This document shows, piece by piece, positions 44,710-52,207 of a stretch of 64,000 nt of DNA. Position 1 is the first letter of the stretch. Each line of letters begins with the position of its first letter. The translations under genes and the position numbers were made by a program. The notes below the pieces were generated by a model, which saw only the letters and a program-made list of their open reading frames with translations, did not search any database and was not told the origin of the DNA. Source of the DNA: Yinghuangia seranimata (GTDB lineage Bacteria; Actinomycetota; Actinomycetes; Streptomycetales; Streptomycetaceae); assembly GCF_029953285.1 (NCBI RefSeq), contig NZ_JASAOI010000014.1, forward strand, positions 299,125 through 363,124. Direction: 5' to 3'.

Positions 44710-45516
44710 GTGATCCGCATCGACGACCCCGCCGACGCGCGGCTGACCGACTACACCGACCTCACCGACGTCGACCTGCGCCGCCGCCGCGAGCCCGCCG
44801 AAGGCCTGTTCATGGCGGAGGGCGAGAAGGTCATCCGCCGCGCGCTGGAGGCCGGGTACCCGCTGCGGTCGATGCTGCTGACCGAGCGCTGGGCGGACGT
44901 CATGGCCGACGTCATCGACCGGGCCGAAGGCCCCGTGTACGTCGCGTCGCCCGACCTCGTCGAACAGGTCACCGGCTACCACGTGCACCGCGGCGCGCTC
45001 GCCTCCATGCAGCGCAAGCCGCTCCCGGACCCGGCCGAACTCCTCGCCGGGGCACGCCGCGTCGCGATCCTCGAGGCGGTCAACGACCACACCAACATCG
45101 GCGCGATCTTCCGCGGCGCCGCGGCGCTCGGCATGGACGCCGTGCTGCTCTCGCCCGACTGCGCCGACCCGCTGTACCGGCGCAGCGTCAAGGTCGCGAT
45201 GGGCGCGGTGTTCTCCGTCCCGTACGCGCGCCTCGCCCCCTGGCCGCGGGCGCTGGACACGGTGCGGGACGCCGGACTGCGCGTCCTCGCCATGACGCCC
45301 GCCGAGGGCGCGGTCCCGCTCAACGAGCTTCCCGCGGACGAACTCGCCCGCTGCGCCGTGCTGTTGGGCGCGGAGGGGCCGGGCCTCACGCGCAAGGCGA
45401 TGGACGCCGCCGACCGGCTGGTGCGCATCCCGATGTCGCACGGCGTCGACTCGCTGAACGTCGGGGCGGCCGCCGCCGTCGCGTTCTATGCGGTCAGCTA
45501 CGGCGCCGGGACCTGA
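44710..45516 (+). CDS. SpoU/TrmH-family rRNA or tRNA 2'-O-methyltransferase
   Basis: 268 residues from GTG 44710 after GGAGGAGA. The N-terminal substrate-binding part shows FMAEGEKVIRRALEAGYPLRSML. The SPOUT knot shows ILEAVNDHTNIGAIFRGAAAL, CAVLLGAEGPGLTRKAM and IPMSHGVDSLNVGAAAAVAFY, the three TrmH motifs, with the SAM loop in the last. Target nucleotide unknown. The 228 bases upstream contain TAGCGCACGGGT twice (44538 and 44610). Confidence 0.93.
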   Translation: MIRIDDPADARLTDYTDLTDVDLRRRREPAEGLFMAEGEKVIRRALEAGYPLRSMLLTERWADVMADVIDRAEGPVYVASPDLVEQVTGYHVHRGALASMQRKPLPDPAELLAGARRVAILEAVNDHTNIGAIFRGAAALGMDAVLLSPDCADPLYRRSVKVAMGAVFSVPYARLAPWPRALDTVRDAGLRVLAMTPAEGAVPLNELPADELARCAVLLGAEGPGLTRKAMDAADRLVRIPMSHGVDSLNVGAAAAVAFYAVSYGAGT

Positions 45517-45895
45517 AGACCGGCCCTGACCTGCGCAAACCCCGTCCCCGGGGCCTGGCTTCGGGACTTTGGTCCCGTCCCGCCCCGGGACCCCTGTGGC
45601 AGTATGGGCCGCGTCGACCCGTTCGCCCGGTGCGTCGACCATGACCCGGGCAGCGCAGCTTCCGGCGACGAAAGGAGGCAGCTGTGCACAGCGAACCTCC
45701 TAGTCGCGGTCAGGCCTGACCCCACCTGAAGGGTGGGCGTCCGCATAGGCCGCCGCTGTAGATCGCCTCTTCCCGAGTGACGCATGTCCCGCGCCCGTAC
45801 GCGCGCACTTTCGCGTGCCCGTACGCCGGTGCGGCGGCGTCTGCGTGCCCGCGTGCCCCATGACGCGCGGTCGCGCCACATCCAAGGGCTCTGTC
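45517..45895 (+). promoter_or_regulatory. Leader of the ABC transporter operon (379 bases)
   Basis: Contains a CAGTATGG -10-like element near 45602, an 11-residue uORF with a perfect ribosome site (45684), a hairpin CCCACC-TGAAG-GGTGGG directly after its stop (45722-45738), and inverted/direct repeats of GCCCGTACGC around 45790-45830. The permease ATG is at 45896. A structured, translated leader of this size suggests attenuation or riboswitch-like control; I could not match it to a known RNA family. Confidence 0.45.
45684..45719 (+). CDS. Leader uORF (11 aa) before duplicated-permease ABC operon
   Basis: GTG 45684 sits five bases after AAAGGAGG, a stronger ribosome site than that of the permease itself. 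The peptide is VHSEPPSRGQA. A short hairpin follows the stop within a few bases. It has no run of one amino acid, so simple starvation attenuation is not obvious; a ligand-arrested or peptide-arrested ribosome is possible. Confidence 0.45.
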   Translation: MHSEPPSRGQA

Positions 45896-47653
45896 ATGAC
45901 GAATTCCGTACGCTCCGCGCGCGCCCGTTCGGGTGCCGCCGCACTGTCCACCCGGCGCGCCGGGTTCCCGTGGGTCGACCTCGTCGTCGGCGCCGCGGTC
46001 CTGGTCGTCCTCTACCTGATCGTCCGCGTCGGTGCCGGCACCGACGTCTCCTTCGACCCCGCCCACCCGCTCACCGTCGACACCGATCCCGCCAACCTCC
46101 CCTACGACGCGGCCCGCAGCCTGCTGCGCATGGCCGTGGCGCTCGCCGCGTCCACGGTGTTCGCGATCGCGTACGGCTACGCCGCCGCGCGCAGCCGCCG
46201 CCTCGAGCGCGTCCTGATCCCCGCGCTCGACATCCTGCAGTCCGTGCCCGTGCTCGGCTTCCTGTCGATCACCGTCACCGGCTTCATCGCGCTGTTCCCC
46301 GGCTCGACCCTCGGCCTCGAGGCGGCCGCCGTGTTCGCGATCTTCACGGCGATGGCGTGGAACATGGCCTTCGCCTTCTACCAGGCCTCGCGCGCGCTCC
46401 CCGGCGAACTCGACGAGCTGTCCCGCGACCTGCGCTTCACCCGCTGGATGCGGCTGTGGCGGATCGAGGCGCCGAACGCCGCGATCCCGCTGGTGTGGAA
46501 CGGCATGATGAGCATGGGCGGCGCGTGGTTCTTCCTCACGGCGTCCGAGGCGATCAGCGTCGTCGGCGAGGACCAGGCGCTGCCGGGCGTCGGCTCGTAC
46601 GCGGGCGCCGCCGTGCACGACGGCGACCTCGGGAAGATCGGCTGGGCGATCCTCACCATGGTCGTGATGATCGTCGCGGTGAACTTCCTGTTCTGGCGGC
46701 CGCTGACCGCGTGGGCCGAGAGGTTCAAGAACGAGCAGGCCGAAGCCGCCGACGCCCAGCGCTCGTTCGTCCTCGACCTGGTCCGCGCGGCGCACTGGCC
46801 GCGGTACCTCGGCCGCGCCGGGCGCGCGCTCACCGAGCGGATCGGCCGCGCCGCACGGGTGTTCGGTGTCGACGACCGGCAGCTCGCGCCGCAGGCCGCC
46901 CGCCGCCGCGCCGGCGACCTGGTGTTCGGCTTCGCGGTCGCCGCGGCGCTCACCGTCGGACTCGTCAGCCTGCTCGGCTACCTCCACGACCGCACCGGCC
47001 TGGGCGTGTTCGGCGAACCGCTGTGGCTCGGCCTGGTGACCCTCACCCGCGTCGTCGCGCTCATCGTCGTCGCGACGCTGCTGTGGGTGCCGGTCGGCGT
47101 GTGGATCGGCCTGTCGCCGCGCCGCGCCCGGATCGCCCAGCCGGTCGTGCAGGTGCTCGCGAGCTTCCCGGCGAACTTCCTGTTCCCGGTGGCGCTGTGG
47201 GTGTTCGTGCGCACCGGCGTCGGCATCGACGTCGGCGGCATCGCGCTCATGGCCCTCGGCGCGCAGTGGTACATCCTCTTCAACACCATCGCGGGCGCCA
47301 TGGCCGTACCGACCGACCTGCGCGAGGCGATGGACGACCTCGGCGTGCGCGGATGGCAGCGCTGGCGCCGGTTCCTGATTCCGGCCGTGTTCCCCCACTA
47401 CGTCACCGGCGGCATCACCGCGTCCGGCGGTGCCTGGAACGCGTCGATCGTCGCCGAGGTCGTCACCTTCGGCGGGACGACGCTCACCGCGACCGGGCTC
47501 GGCGCCTACATCGCCGAAGCCACCGGGAACGACGACTTCCCGCGCGTGCTGGCAGGCGTCGCCGTGATGAGCGTGTACGTCGTGCTGCTCAACCGGCTGG
47601 TGTGGCGACGGCTGTACCGGCTCGCGACCCGGCGCTACGCGCTCGCCGCCTGA
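45896..47653 (+). CDS. ABC transporter permease, duplicated (anion/nitrate-sulfonate-like family)
   Basis: 585 residues from ATG 45896. Two tandem BPD-type permease modules lie in one chain, each with its own membrane cluster (for example VDLVVGAAVLVVLYLIVRV; LVFGFAVAAALTVGLVSLLG) and its own EAA-like loop (SRDLRFTRWMRLWRIEAPNA; REAMDDLGVRGWQRWRRFLI). Such a chain replaces a permease dimer. Related proteins are filed as ABC-type anion transport, duplicated permease, with unproven substrate. It pairs with the ATPase 35 bases downstream; no substrate-binding protein is encoded nearby. Confidence 0.88.
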   Translation: MTNSVRSARARSGAAALSTRRAGFPWVDLVVGAAVLVVLYLIVRVGAGTDVSFDPAHPLTVDTDPANLPYDAARSLLRMAVALAASTVFAIAYGYAAARSRRLERVLIPALDILQSVPVLGFLSITVTGFIALFPGSTLGLEAAAVFAIFTAMAWNMAFAFYQASRALPGELDELSRDLRFTRWMRLWRIEAPNAAIPLVWNGMMSMGGAWFFLTASEAISVVGEDQALPGVGSYAGAAVHDGDLGKIGWAILTMVVMIVAVNFLFWRPLTAWAERFKNEQAEAADAQRSFVLDLVRAAHWPRYLGRAGRALTERIGRAARVFGVDDRQLAPQAARRRAGDLVFGFAVAAALTVGLVSLLGYLHDRTGLGVFGEPLWLGLVTLTRVVALIVVATLLWVPVGVWIGLSPRRARIAQPVVQVLASFPANFLFPVALWVFVRTGVGIDVGGIALMALGAQWYILFNTIAGAMAVPTDLREAMDDLGVRGWQRWRRFLIPAVFPHYVTGGITASGGAWNASIVAEVVTFGGTTLTATGLGAYIAEATGNDDFPRVLAGVAVMSVYVVLLNRLVWRRLYRLATRRYALAA

Positions 47654-47688
47654 CCCCCGAACACTTTTCATCGACAAGGAGATTCATC

Positions 47689-49113
47689 ATGGCTCTGCGT
47701 CTGCTCGCACACACCACCCGCGTACGCGCCGCCGAGGCCGCCGCACGCGAGTCCGCCCGGCGTTCCGACGGGACCGGCACCGACCGCCGCTCCCACCCGC
47801 GTTCCGACGTCCGCCCCGGCGACGTCCTCCTCAGCACCCGCGACCTGGTCAAGTCCTACGCCGGACCCGACCGCGACCTGCCCGTCCTCGGCGGCGTCGA
47901 CCTCGACATCCGCGACGGCGAGATCGTCGCGCTCCTCGGCCGCAGCGGCTCCGGCAAGTCCACCCTGCTGCGCCTGCTCGCCGGGCTCATCGCCCCCACC
48001 TCCGGCGAGGTCGCCTACCGCGGCACCCCGCTCACCGGCGCCAACCCCGGTACGGCGATGGTGTTCCAGAGCTTCGCGCTGCTGCCGTGGCTCACCGTCC
48101 AGCAGAACGTCGAGGCCGGGCTCGAGGCCCGCGGCGTCCCGCGCCGTGAACGGGCCGCGGCCGCGCTCGCCGCGCTCGACCGGGTCGGACTCGACGGCTT
48201 CGAGTCCGCGTACCCGAAGGAACTGTCCGGCGGCATGCGGCAGCGCGTCGGCTTCGCCCGGGCCCTCGTCGTGCGCCCCGAAGTCCTGCTCATGGACGAG
48301 CCGTTCTCCGCACTCGACGTGCTCACCGGGCAGAACCTGCGCCGCGACCTGATGGAACTGTGGGCGGACGGCGAGTTCCCGACCCGCGCCGCGGTGCTGG
48401 TCACCCACAACATCGAGGAGGCCGTGACGATGGCCGACCGCATCGTCGTGCTCGGCTCCCGACCGTACGGCCACATCACCGCCGAGTTCGCCGTGCCGCT
48501 CAGCCACCCGCGGCGTCGCGGCACCGCCGACTTCGACGCCGTCGTGGACGCGGTGTACCGGACGATGACCGGCGCTCCGACGGCCGTTGCTCCGGTGCGC
48601 CCGGCACCCGCGCCCGGCCTGCGCACCATCGCCAACGCGCCGCTGCCCGCCGCGAGCGTCGACGGCATGGCCGGACTCGCCGACCTCCTCCGCCGCGAGA
48701 ACGGCGCGGCCGACCTCGCCGACCTGGCCGAACGGCTCGGCCTGGAGAACGACGACCTGCTGCCGCTCGTCGACGGGCTGGACCTGCTGGGCTTCGCTGC
48801 GGTCGACGGCGACGACCTGCGCCTGACGCTCGCGGGAGCGGAGTTCGCCGCCGCCGACGTCCGCACGGCCAAAGAGGTGTTCGCGGCGGGCGCGTTCAAC
48901 GTGCCCCTCGTCCGACTCATCGTGACCAGCCTCCGACACAGCCCCGAAGGCACCCTGCGCGCCGGGTTCTTCCGCGATCTGCTCGCCCACCACTGGACCG
49001 GCGAGCAGGCGACGCGGCAGCTGCGGACCGCGACGGACTGGGGGCGCTACGCGGAACTGTACGAGTACGACGCGGACCCGCAGGAGTTCCGGCTCGCCCC
49101 GGCGGAGGCCTGA
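47689..49113 (+). CDS. ABC transporter ATPase with AAA-associated C-terminal domain
   Basis: 474 residues from ATG 47689 after AAGGAGA. The first 45 residues are a basic extension. The ATPase part shows LLGRSGSGKSTLLRLLAGL, FQSFALLPWLTVQQNV, LSGGMRQRVGFARAL, VLLMDEPFSALDVLTGQNLR and VLVTHNIEEAVTMADR, typical of the SsuB/TauB/NrtD clade. The C-terminal about 120 residues (LADLAERLGLENDDLLPLVD onward) are a winged-helix-like AAA-associated domain often found on this clade and probably regulatory. It drives the duplicated permease. Confidence 0.92.
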   Translation: MALRLLAHTTRVRAAEAAARESARRSDGTGTDRRSHPRSDVRPGDVLLSTRDLVKSYAGPDRDLPVLGGVDLDIRDGEIVALLGRSGSGKSTLLRLLAGLIAPTSGEVAYRGTPLTGANPGTAMVFQSFALLPWLTVQQNVEAGLEARGVPRRERAAAALAALDRVGLDGFESAYPKELSGGMRQRVGFARALVVRPEVLLMDEPFSALDVLTGQNLRRDLMELWADGEFPTRAAVLVTHNIEEAVTMADRIVVLGSRPYGHITAEFAVPLSHPRRRGTADFDAVVDAVYRTMTGAPTAVAPVRPAPAPGLRTIANAPLPAASVDGMAGLADLLRRENGAADLADLAERLGLENDDLLPLVDGLDLLGFAAVDGDDLRLTLAGAEFAAADVRTAKEVFAAGAFNVPLVRLIVTSLRHSPEGTLRAGFFRDLLAHHWTGEQATRQLRTATDWGRYAELYEYDADPQEFRLAPAEA

Positions 49114-49124
49114 GCGGCCGCCGC

Positions 49125-50174
49125 TCAGGACGACGAAGACGAGGGCGAAGACGAGGGCGAAGACGAAGCGCCGCGCCCGGAAGACGCCTTCCGGGTGTAG
49201 CGCTTCGTCCGGTTCAGCCGCATTCGCCGGTGGACGCGGTCGCTCCGCTCCCAGACGAGAAGGTTCAGCTCCGCGGGGTCGAGCGGCGGGGCGTGGGGGG
49301 CCGGGGCCGGCTCGCGGGCGGCCTGCTCGTCCGCCCGGGCCGCCACGGCCCGTTCGGCGCCGACGGTCCGACCCGGCTTCCGGCCCGCGTCGCCTCCCGG
49401 CGTCGCACGCGGCACCGGGGCGGGGATCGGGCGCGGTTCGTTCACCACCTGCTCGCGGGCCAGCCGGGCGGCCGTCACCATGTCGCGGTAGGCGGCGAAG
49501 ACCTGGACCTCGAGGCTGTAGTCCTCGTTGACGAACTCGTAGTCCATCGGCCGCTGGTGCGTCGCCGTCAGCCTGCCGATCTCCACGGCCCATTCCTGGA
49601 GTTTCCGGGCGGTTCCCGGCAGTACGAGGAGGCCCGACCGGACCTCGATCGTGGGGCGGAACCGGCGTTGCTTCCAACCGTGCCATTCGCGGTGGCGGCC
49701 GTCGAACCACGCGTGGGCCGCCTCGGGTGTCGACGGCAGGCCGTGGGCGCGCAGTGTCACGCCGCCTTCCGACGGGCGTCCGGTCAGCGGCAGCATCCGC
49801 CGCAACTCCCGTGCCGCGCGGTCGCCGAACGGGGCCGTGTCGCCCGGCGCGATCACGATCGGAAGCGAAGGCTCGGCATCGAACGGGTTCGCGTCCAGAA
49901 ACGGACGGTCCACGACCACAATGGTGTTCGGCCGCCGCTGGTACGCCATGCCCCACAAGAGCCGTCCGAGCAAACGCGCCCCAGCCGTATGTGTCACGAC
50001 GTGCCACGTCTCGTGGAAGCGGTTCACCGCGAACCGCTCGGTTGTGCCGGGCCGCAGCCCCAACACCGTGTAGTCGCGCCCGTCGAGCCGCACCGTGCGC
50101 CGGTGCAGCCGCACCGCGCCGTCGTCGTGTCCGCTGATGCCTTGTCTCCTCATCGACTGATGACCGTCCGTCAT
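49125..50174 (-). CDS. Conserved-looking protein of unknown function
   Basis: 349 residues from ATG 50174; ATG 50153 is another possible start and neither has a strong ribosome site. I do not recognise the family. Visible are RFAVNRFHETWHVVTHTAGARLLGRLLWG, a VDRPFLDANPFDAEPSLPIVIAPGD block, RREWHGWKQRRF-like and ATHQRPMDYEFVNEDYSLEVQVFAAYRDM stretches, a Pro/Ala-rich linker (about 240-300), and a C-terminus ending in Ser runs (SSSPSSSPSSSSS). The HETWH sequence resembles a zinc motif only superficially. Real coding is supported by frame-consistent codon bias. It is convergent with the ABC ATPase, 11 bases apart. Confidence 0.65.
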   Translation of the reverse strand: MTDGHQSMRRQGISGHDDGAVRLHRRTVRLDGRDYTVLGLRPGTTERFAVNRFHETWHVVTHTAGARLLGRLLWGMAYQRRPNTIVVVDRPFLDANPFDAEPSLPIVIAPGDTAPFGDRAARELRRMLPLTGRPSEGGVTLRAHGLPSTPEAAHAWFDGRHREWHGWKQRRFRPTIEVRSGLLVLPGTARKLQEWAVEIGRLTATHQRPMDYEFVNEDYSLEVQVFAAYRDMVTAARLAREQVVNEPRPIPAPVPRATPGGDAGRKPGRTVGAERAVAARADEQAAREPAPAPHAPPLDPAELNLLVWERSDRVHRRMRLNRTKRYTRKASSGRGASSSPSSSPSSSSS

Positions 50175-50563
50175 GTCCGTTGTGCGACAAGGGTTCAGCC
50201 TTCGATACACAGCTGTCATCTGTTTTTCGCACAGGATTTCGCTCAGGACGCGATGCGGCTTCGCACGGATCACCCGAACGGCTGTATCGTCGGGCGGTCG
50301 AGATTCTCGACCGCACCGGTTTCGGACCGTCCCATCGCCGTGCCCCCGTCCAATGGCAAGCCCTTGTGAGTGACCTGCGGTTCACCCACTCAGGGGTTGT
50401 TCCGCCGTTCGGGATACGCGGAGCGGATTTTCCGCCAAGATAGGGCGCCGTACGAGGGGGGCATCCGGCGCGCAGGGAACGCTCCGAACTCCGGTCCGGC
50501 GCGCGTCGATTCGCTCCGGCTCGGGCACGGATCGGCGTCCGTTGTCAGGACCAGGCATGGGAA
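50175..50563. other. 389-base divergent intergenic region
   Basis: Lies between the unknown gene (minus) and the DUF2637 gene (plus). It is clearly less GC-rich than its surroundings and carries a 19-base dyad CGGTCGAG-ATT-CTCGACCG at 50295-50313, plus AAGATAGGG near 50440 as a possible plus-strand -10. An 87-codon frame at 50180-50443 is open but has no ribosome site or recognised domain. Confidence 0.5.
50295..50313. promoter_or_regulatory. Perfect 8-bp dyad (operator candidate)
   Basis: CGGTCGAG at 50295 and CTCGACCG at 50306 are perfect complements around ATT. The position between two divergent promoters and the spacing suit a dimeric transcription factor such as a TetR or GntR protein; a short RNA hairpin is the alternative. 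Confidence 0.4.
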
Positions 50564-51622
50564 GTGAGGCAGTACCACTTCATGAAGATCATGGGTGTAC
50601 CCCTGGCCTGGGCCGTCGTCGGCCTGGTCGAACTGGTCTTGCTGATGTCGCTCGTCGGCTACCTGGTGATGCGCAACAAGCGCGACGCCAACGGGTTGTC
50701 CACCGACGACACCTGGGAGCGCGATCAGGACCGCCGCCGGCGCAAGGAGCTCTGGTACGGCGTCGCGTCGTACACGCTGCTCTTCTGCTGTGCCGCCGTC
50801 GCCGCCGCGCTCTCCTTCCGCGGCCTCATGGGCTTCGGCCGTGAGAACCTCGGCCTGACCGACGGCTGGGAGTACCTCGTGCCGCTCGGCCTCGACGGCG
50901 CGGCCATGTTCTGCTCCGTCCTCGCCGTGCGCGAGGCCAGCCACGGTGACGCGGCCCTCGGCTCCCGCATCCTCGTCTGGACGTTCGCCGGTGCCTCGGC
51001 GTGGTTCAACTGGGTGCACGCGCCTCGCGGCATGGGCCACGCCGGCGCCCCGCAGTTCTTCGCCGGCATGTCGCTCTCGGCGGCGGTGCTGTTCGACCGC
51101 GCGCTGAAGCAGACCCGCCGGGCCGCGCTGCGCGAGCAGGGCCTCGTGCCGCGTCCGCTGCCGCAGATCCGCATCGTCCGCTGGCTGCGAGCGCCTCGTG
51201 AGACGTACGCGGCCTGGTCGCTCATGCTGCTGGAGAACGTCCGCACGCTGGACGAGGCCGTCGAGGAGGTCCGCGAGGACCGCCGCGCCAAGCTCGACAA
51301 CCGCGAGCGCCGCCGCCTGCAGAGCCGCCGCGAGCGCGCGCAGCTCAAGGCCATCAGCCGCGGCGACGGCCGCCACTGGGGCCGTGGCCCCCGCCAGGAG
51401 ATCGCTGCGCTGCCGGGAGGTGGGGGCTCCGAAGCTGTTTCGGAGCCGGCCATAGCTGAGAATGCGACTTCCGGCCCCGGCACCCACAGCACGAGCCGTC
51501 CTGCCCTTCCCGCGGCGTCCGAGGGCACTATCGACCTCACCGCCGAAGACGACACCATGACGCTCCCGCGCCTCGACTCGCTGGAGCGCAAACTGAAGGA
51601 CCTGGAACGCCAGTTCGGCTGA
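50564..51622 (+). CDS. DUF2637-family membrane protein
   Basis: 352 residues from GTG 50564 (ATG 50582 possible). An N-terminal helix (PLAWAVVGLVELVLLMSLVGYLVM) is followed by three more membrane segments around SYTLLFCCAAVAAALSF, YLVPLGLDGAAMFCSVLAV and WTFAGASAWFNWVHAP, the DUF2637 pattern of actinomycete chromosomes and plasmids. Then come a basic cytosolic helix-rich region (REDRRAKLDNRERRRLQSRR) and a disordered tail ending in a short coiled coil (LERKLKDLERQFG). Function unknown; relatives occur in transfer and developmental regions. Confidence 0.85.
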   Translation: MRQYHFMKIMGVPLAWAVVGLVELVLLMSLVGYLVMRNKRDANGLSTDDTWERDQDRRRRKELWYGVASYTLLFCCAAVAAALSFRGLMGFGRENLGLTDGWEYLVPLGLDGAAMFCSVLAVREASHGDAALGSRILVWTFAGASAWFNWVHAPRGMGHAGAPQFFAGMSLSAAVLFDRALKQTRRAALREQGLVPRPLPQIRIVRWLRAPRETYAAWSLMLLENVRTLDEAVEEVREDRRAKLDNRERRRLQSRRERAQLKAISRGDGRHWGRGPRQEIAALPGGGGSEAVSEPAIAENATSGPGTHSTSRPALPAASEGTIDLTAEDDTMTLPRLDSLERKLKDLERQFG

Positions 51623-51640
51623 CGTTCCCCCGGTTCCGCC

Positions 51641-51688
51641 CGCAGGGCGCCGCCTCCCGCAAGGGAGCGCGGCGCCCTGCGGCGTTTC
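51641..51688 (+). terminator. Terminator after DUF2637 gene
   Basis: A 13-bp outer stem (CGCAGGGCGCCGC with GCGGCGCCCTGCG) and an inner stem CTCCC-GCAA-GGGAG with one bulged C, followed by GCGTTTCT. Strong and well placed, 19 bases after the stop. Confidence 0.85.
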
Positions 51689-52207
51689 TGACGTGGGGCC
51701 CGGTGCTGATGGGCTAAGGCCGCGCCGACGAGGCGTGGGCCCCGCGACGGGCTGACCGCGCATGCCGTGATGAAGCTTTGGGGGCACCGCGGGTCGCGAC
51801 GCCCGCAACTCCCGTGAGGCGCACGTGTACGCGCGGCTCACTACAGACGCGTTCGCCGCCCAGCGGTGAACTGTGCACACGGTCACGGCGCTTCGCGCGT
51901 GAGGCGCAGGGTGGGGCGGCGCCGCGCGCGGGGGCGTTGGACGGCCGGTTCTACGCCGTCTGCGCGGAGCGCGCTGCCGCCGACGATGGCGTCGGGCGCG
52001 GCGACCAGGTCCCGCGTGGTGCCGGCCAGGCGCGACTTCGCGTGGTTGGGAACGCACGCCGACGGCACGTCGATCGGTCGCGCGGCGGTGGCTCCAGGCA
52101 CACGGCGCGGCGTCCGACTCTCCGTCAGCCGCGTCAGAGCCACGTCGGCCCCGTCAGCTTCGTCGGGAACCGGCGTGACTTGTCCCCGTCGGACTCGCGA
52201 TCCGTCG
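51689..52207. other. 519-base gap before second kinase
   Basis: No intact gene. The minus strand holds a possible protease remnant (51883-52200). The plus-strand frames across it are shadows. The terminators for the DUF2637 gene and the kinase stop flank it. Confidence 0.5.
51883..52200 (-). pseudogene. Possible remnant of a trypsin-like serine protease
   Basis: The minus strand reads GQVTPVPDEADGADVALTRL, then TESRTPRRVPGATAARPID. ADVALTRL resembles the catalytic-Asp strand of chymotrypsin-fold proteases (DVALLRL), but no GDSGGP or HC motif can be found in the region and the open frame stops at 51883. It is either a decayed fragment or chance. Confidence 0.2.

Noticed and set aside
45784..47688. 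Extended frame making one giant protein ending in the ABC ATPase
   Set aside because: It is an out-of-frame shadow of the permease. The ATPase has its own AAGGAGA site and a normal-length product from 47689.
49125..50174. HETWH in the unknown protein as a zinc protease motif
   Set aside because: The usual third ligand and flanking hydrophobic helix pattern are missing; five residues alone are not enough.
50180..50443. 87-codon frame in the divergent region before the DUF2637 gene
   Set aside because: No ribosome site, mixed composition unlike nearby genes, and it overlaps probable promoter DNA and the 19-base dyad.
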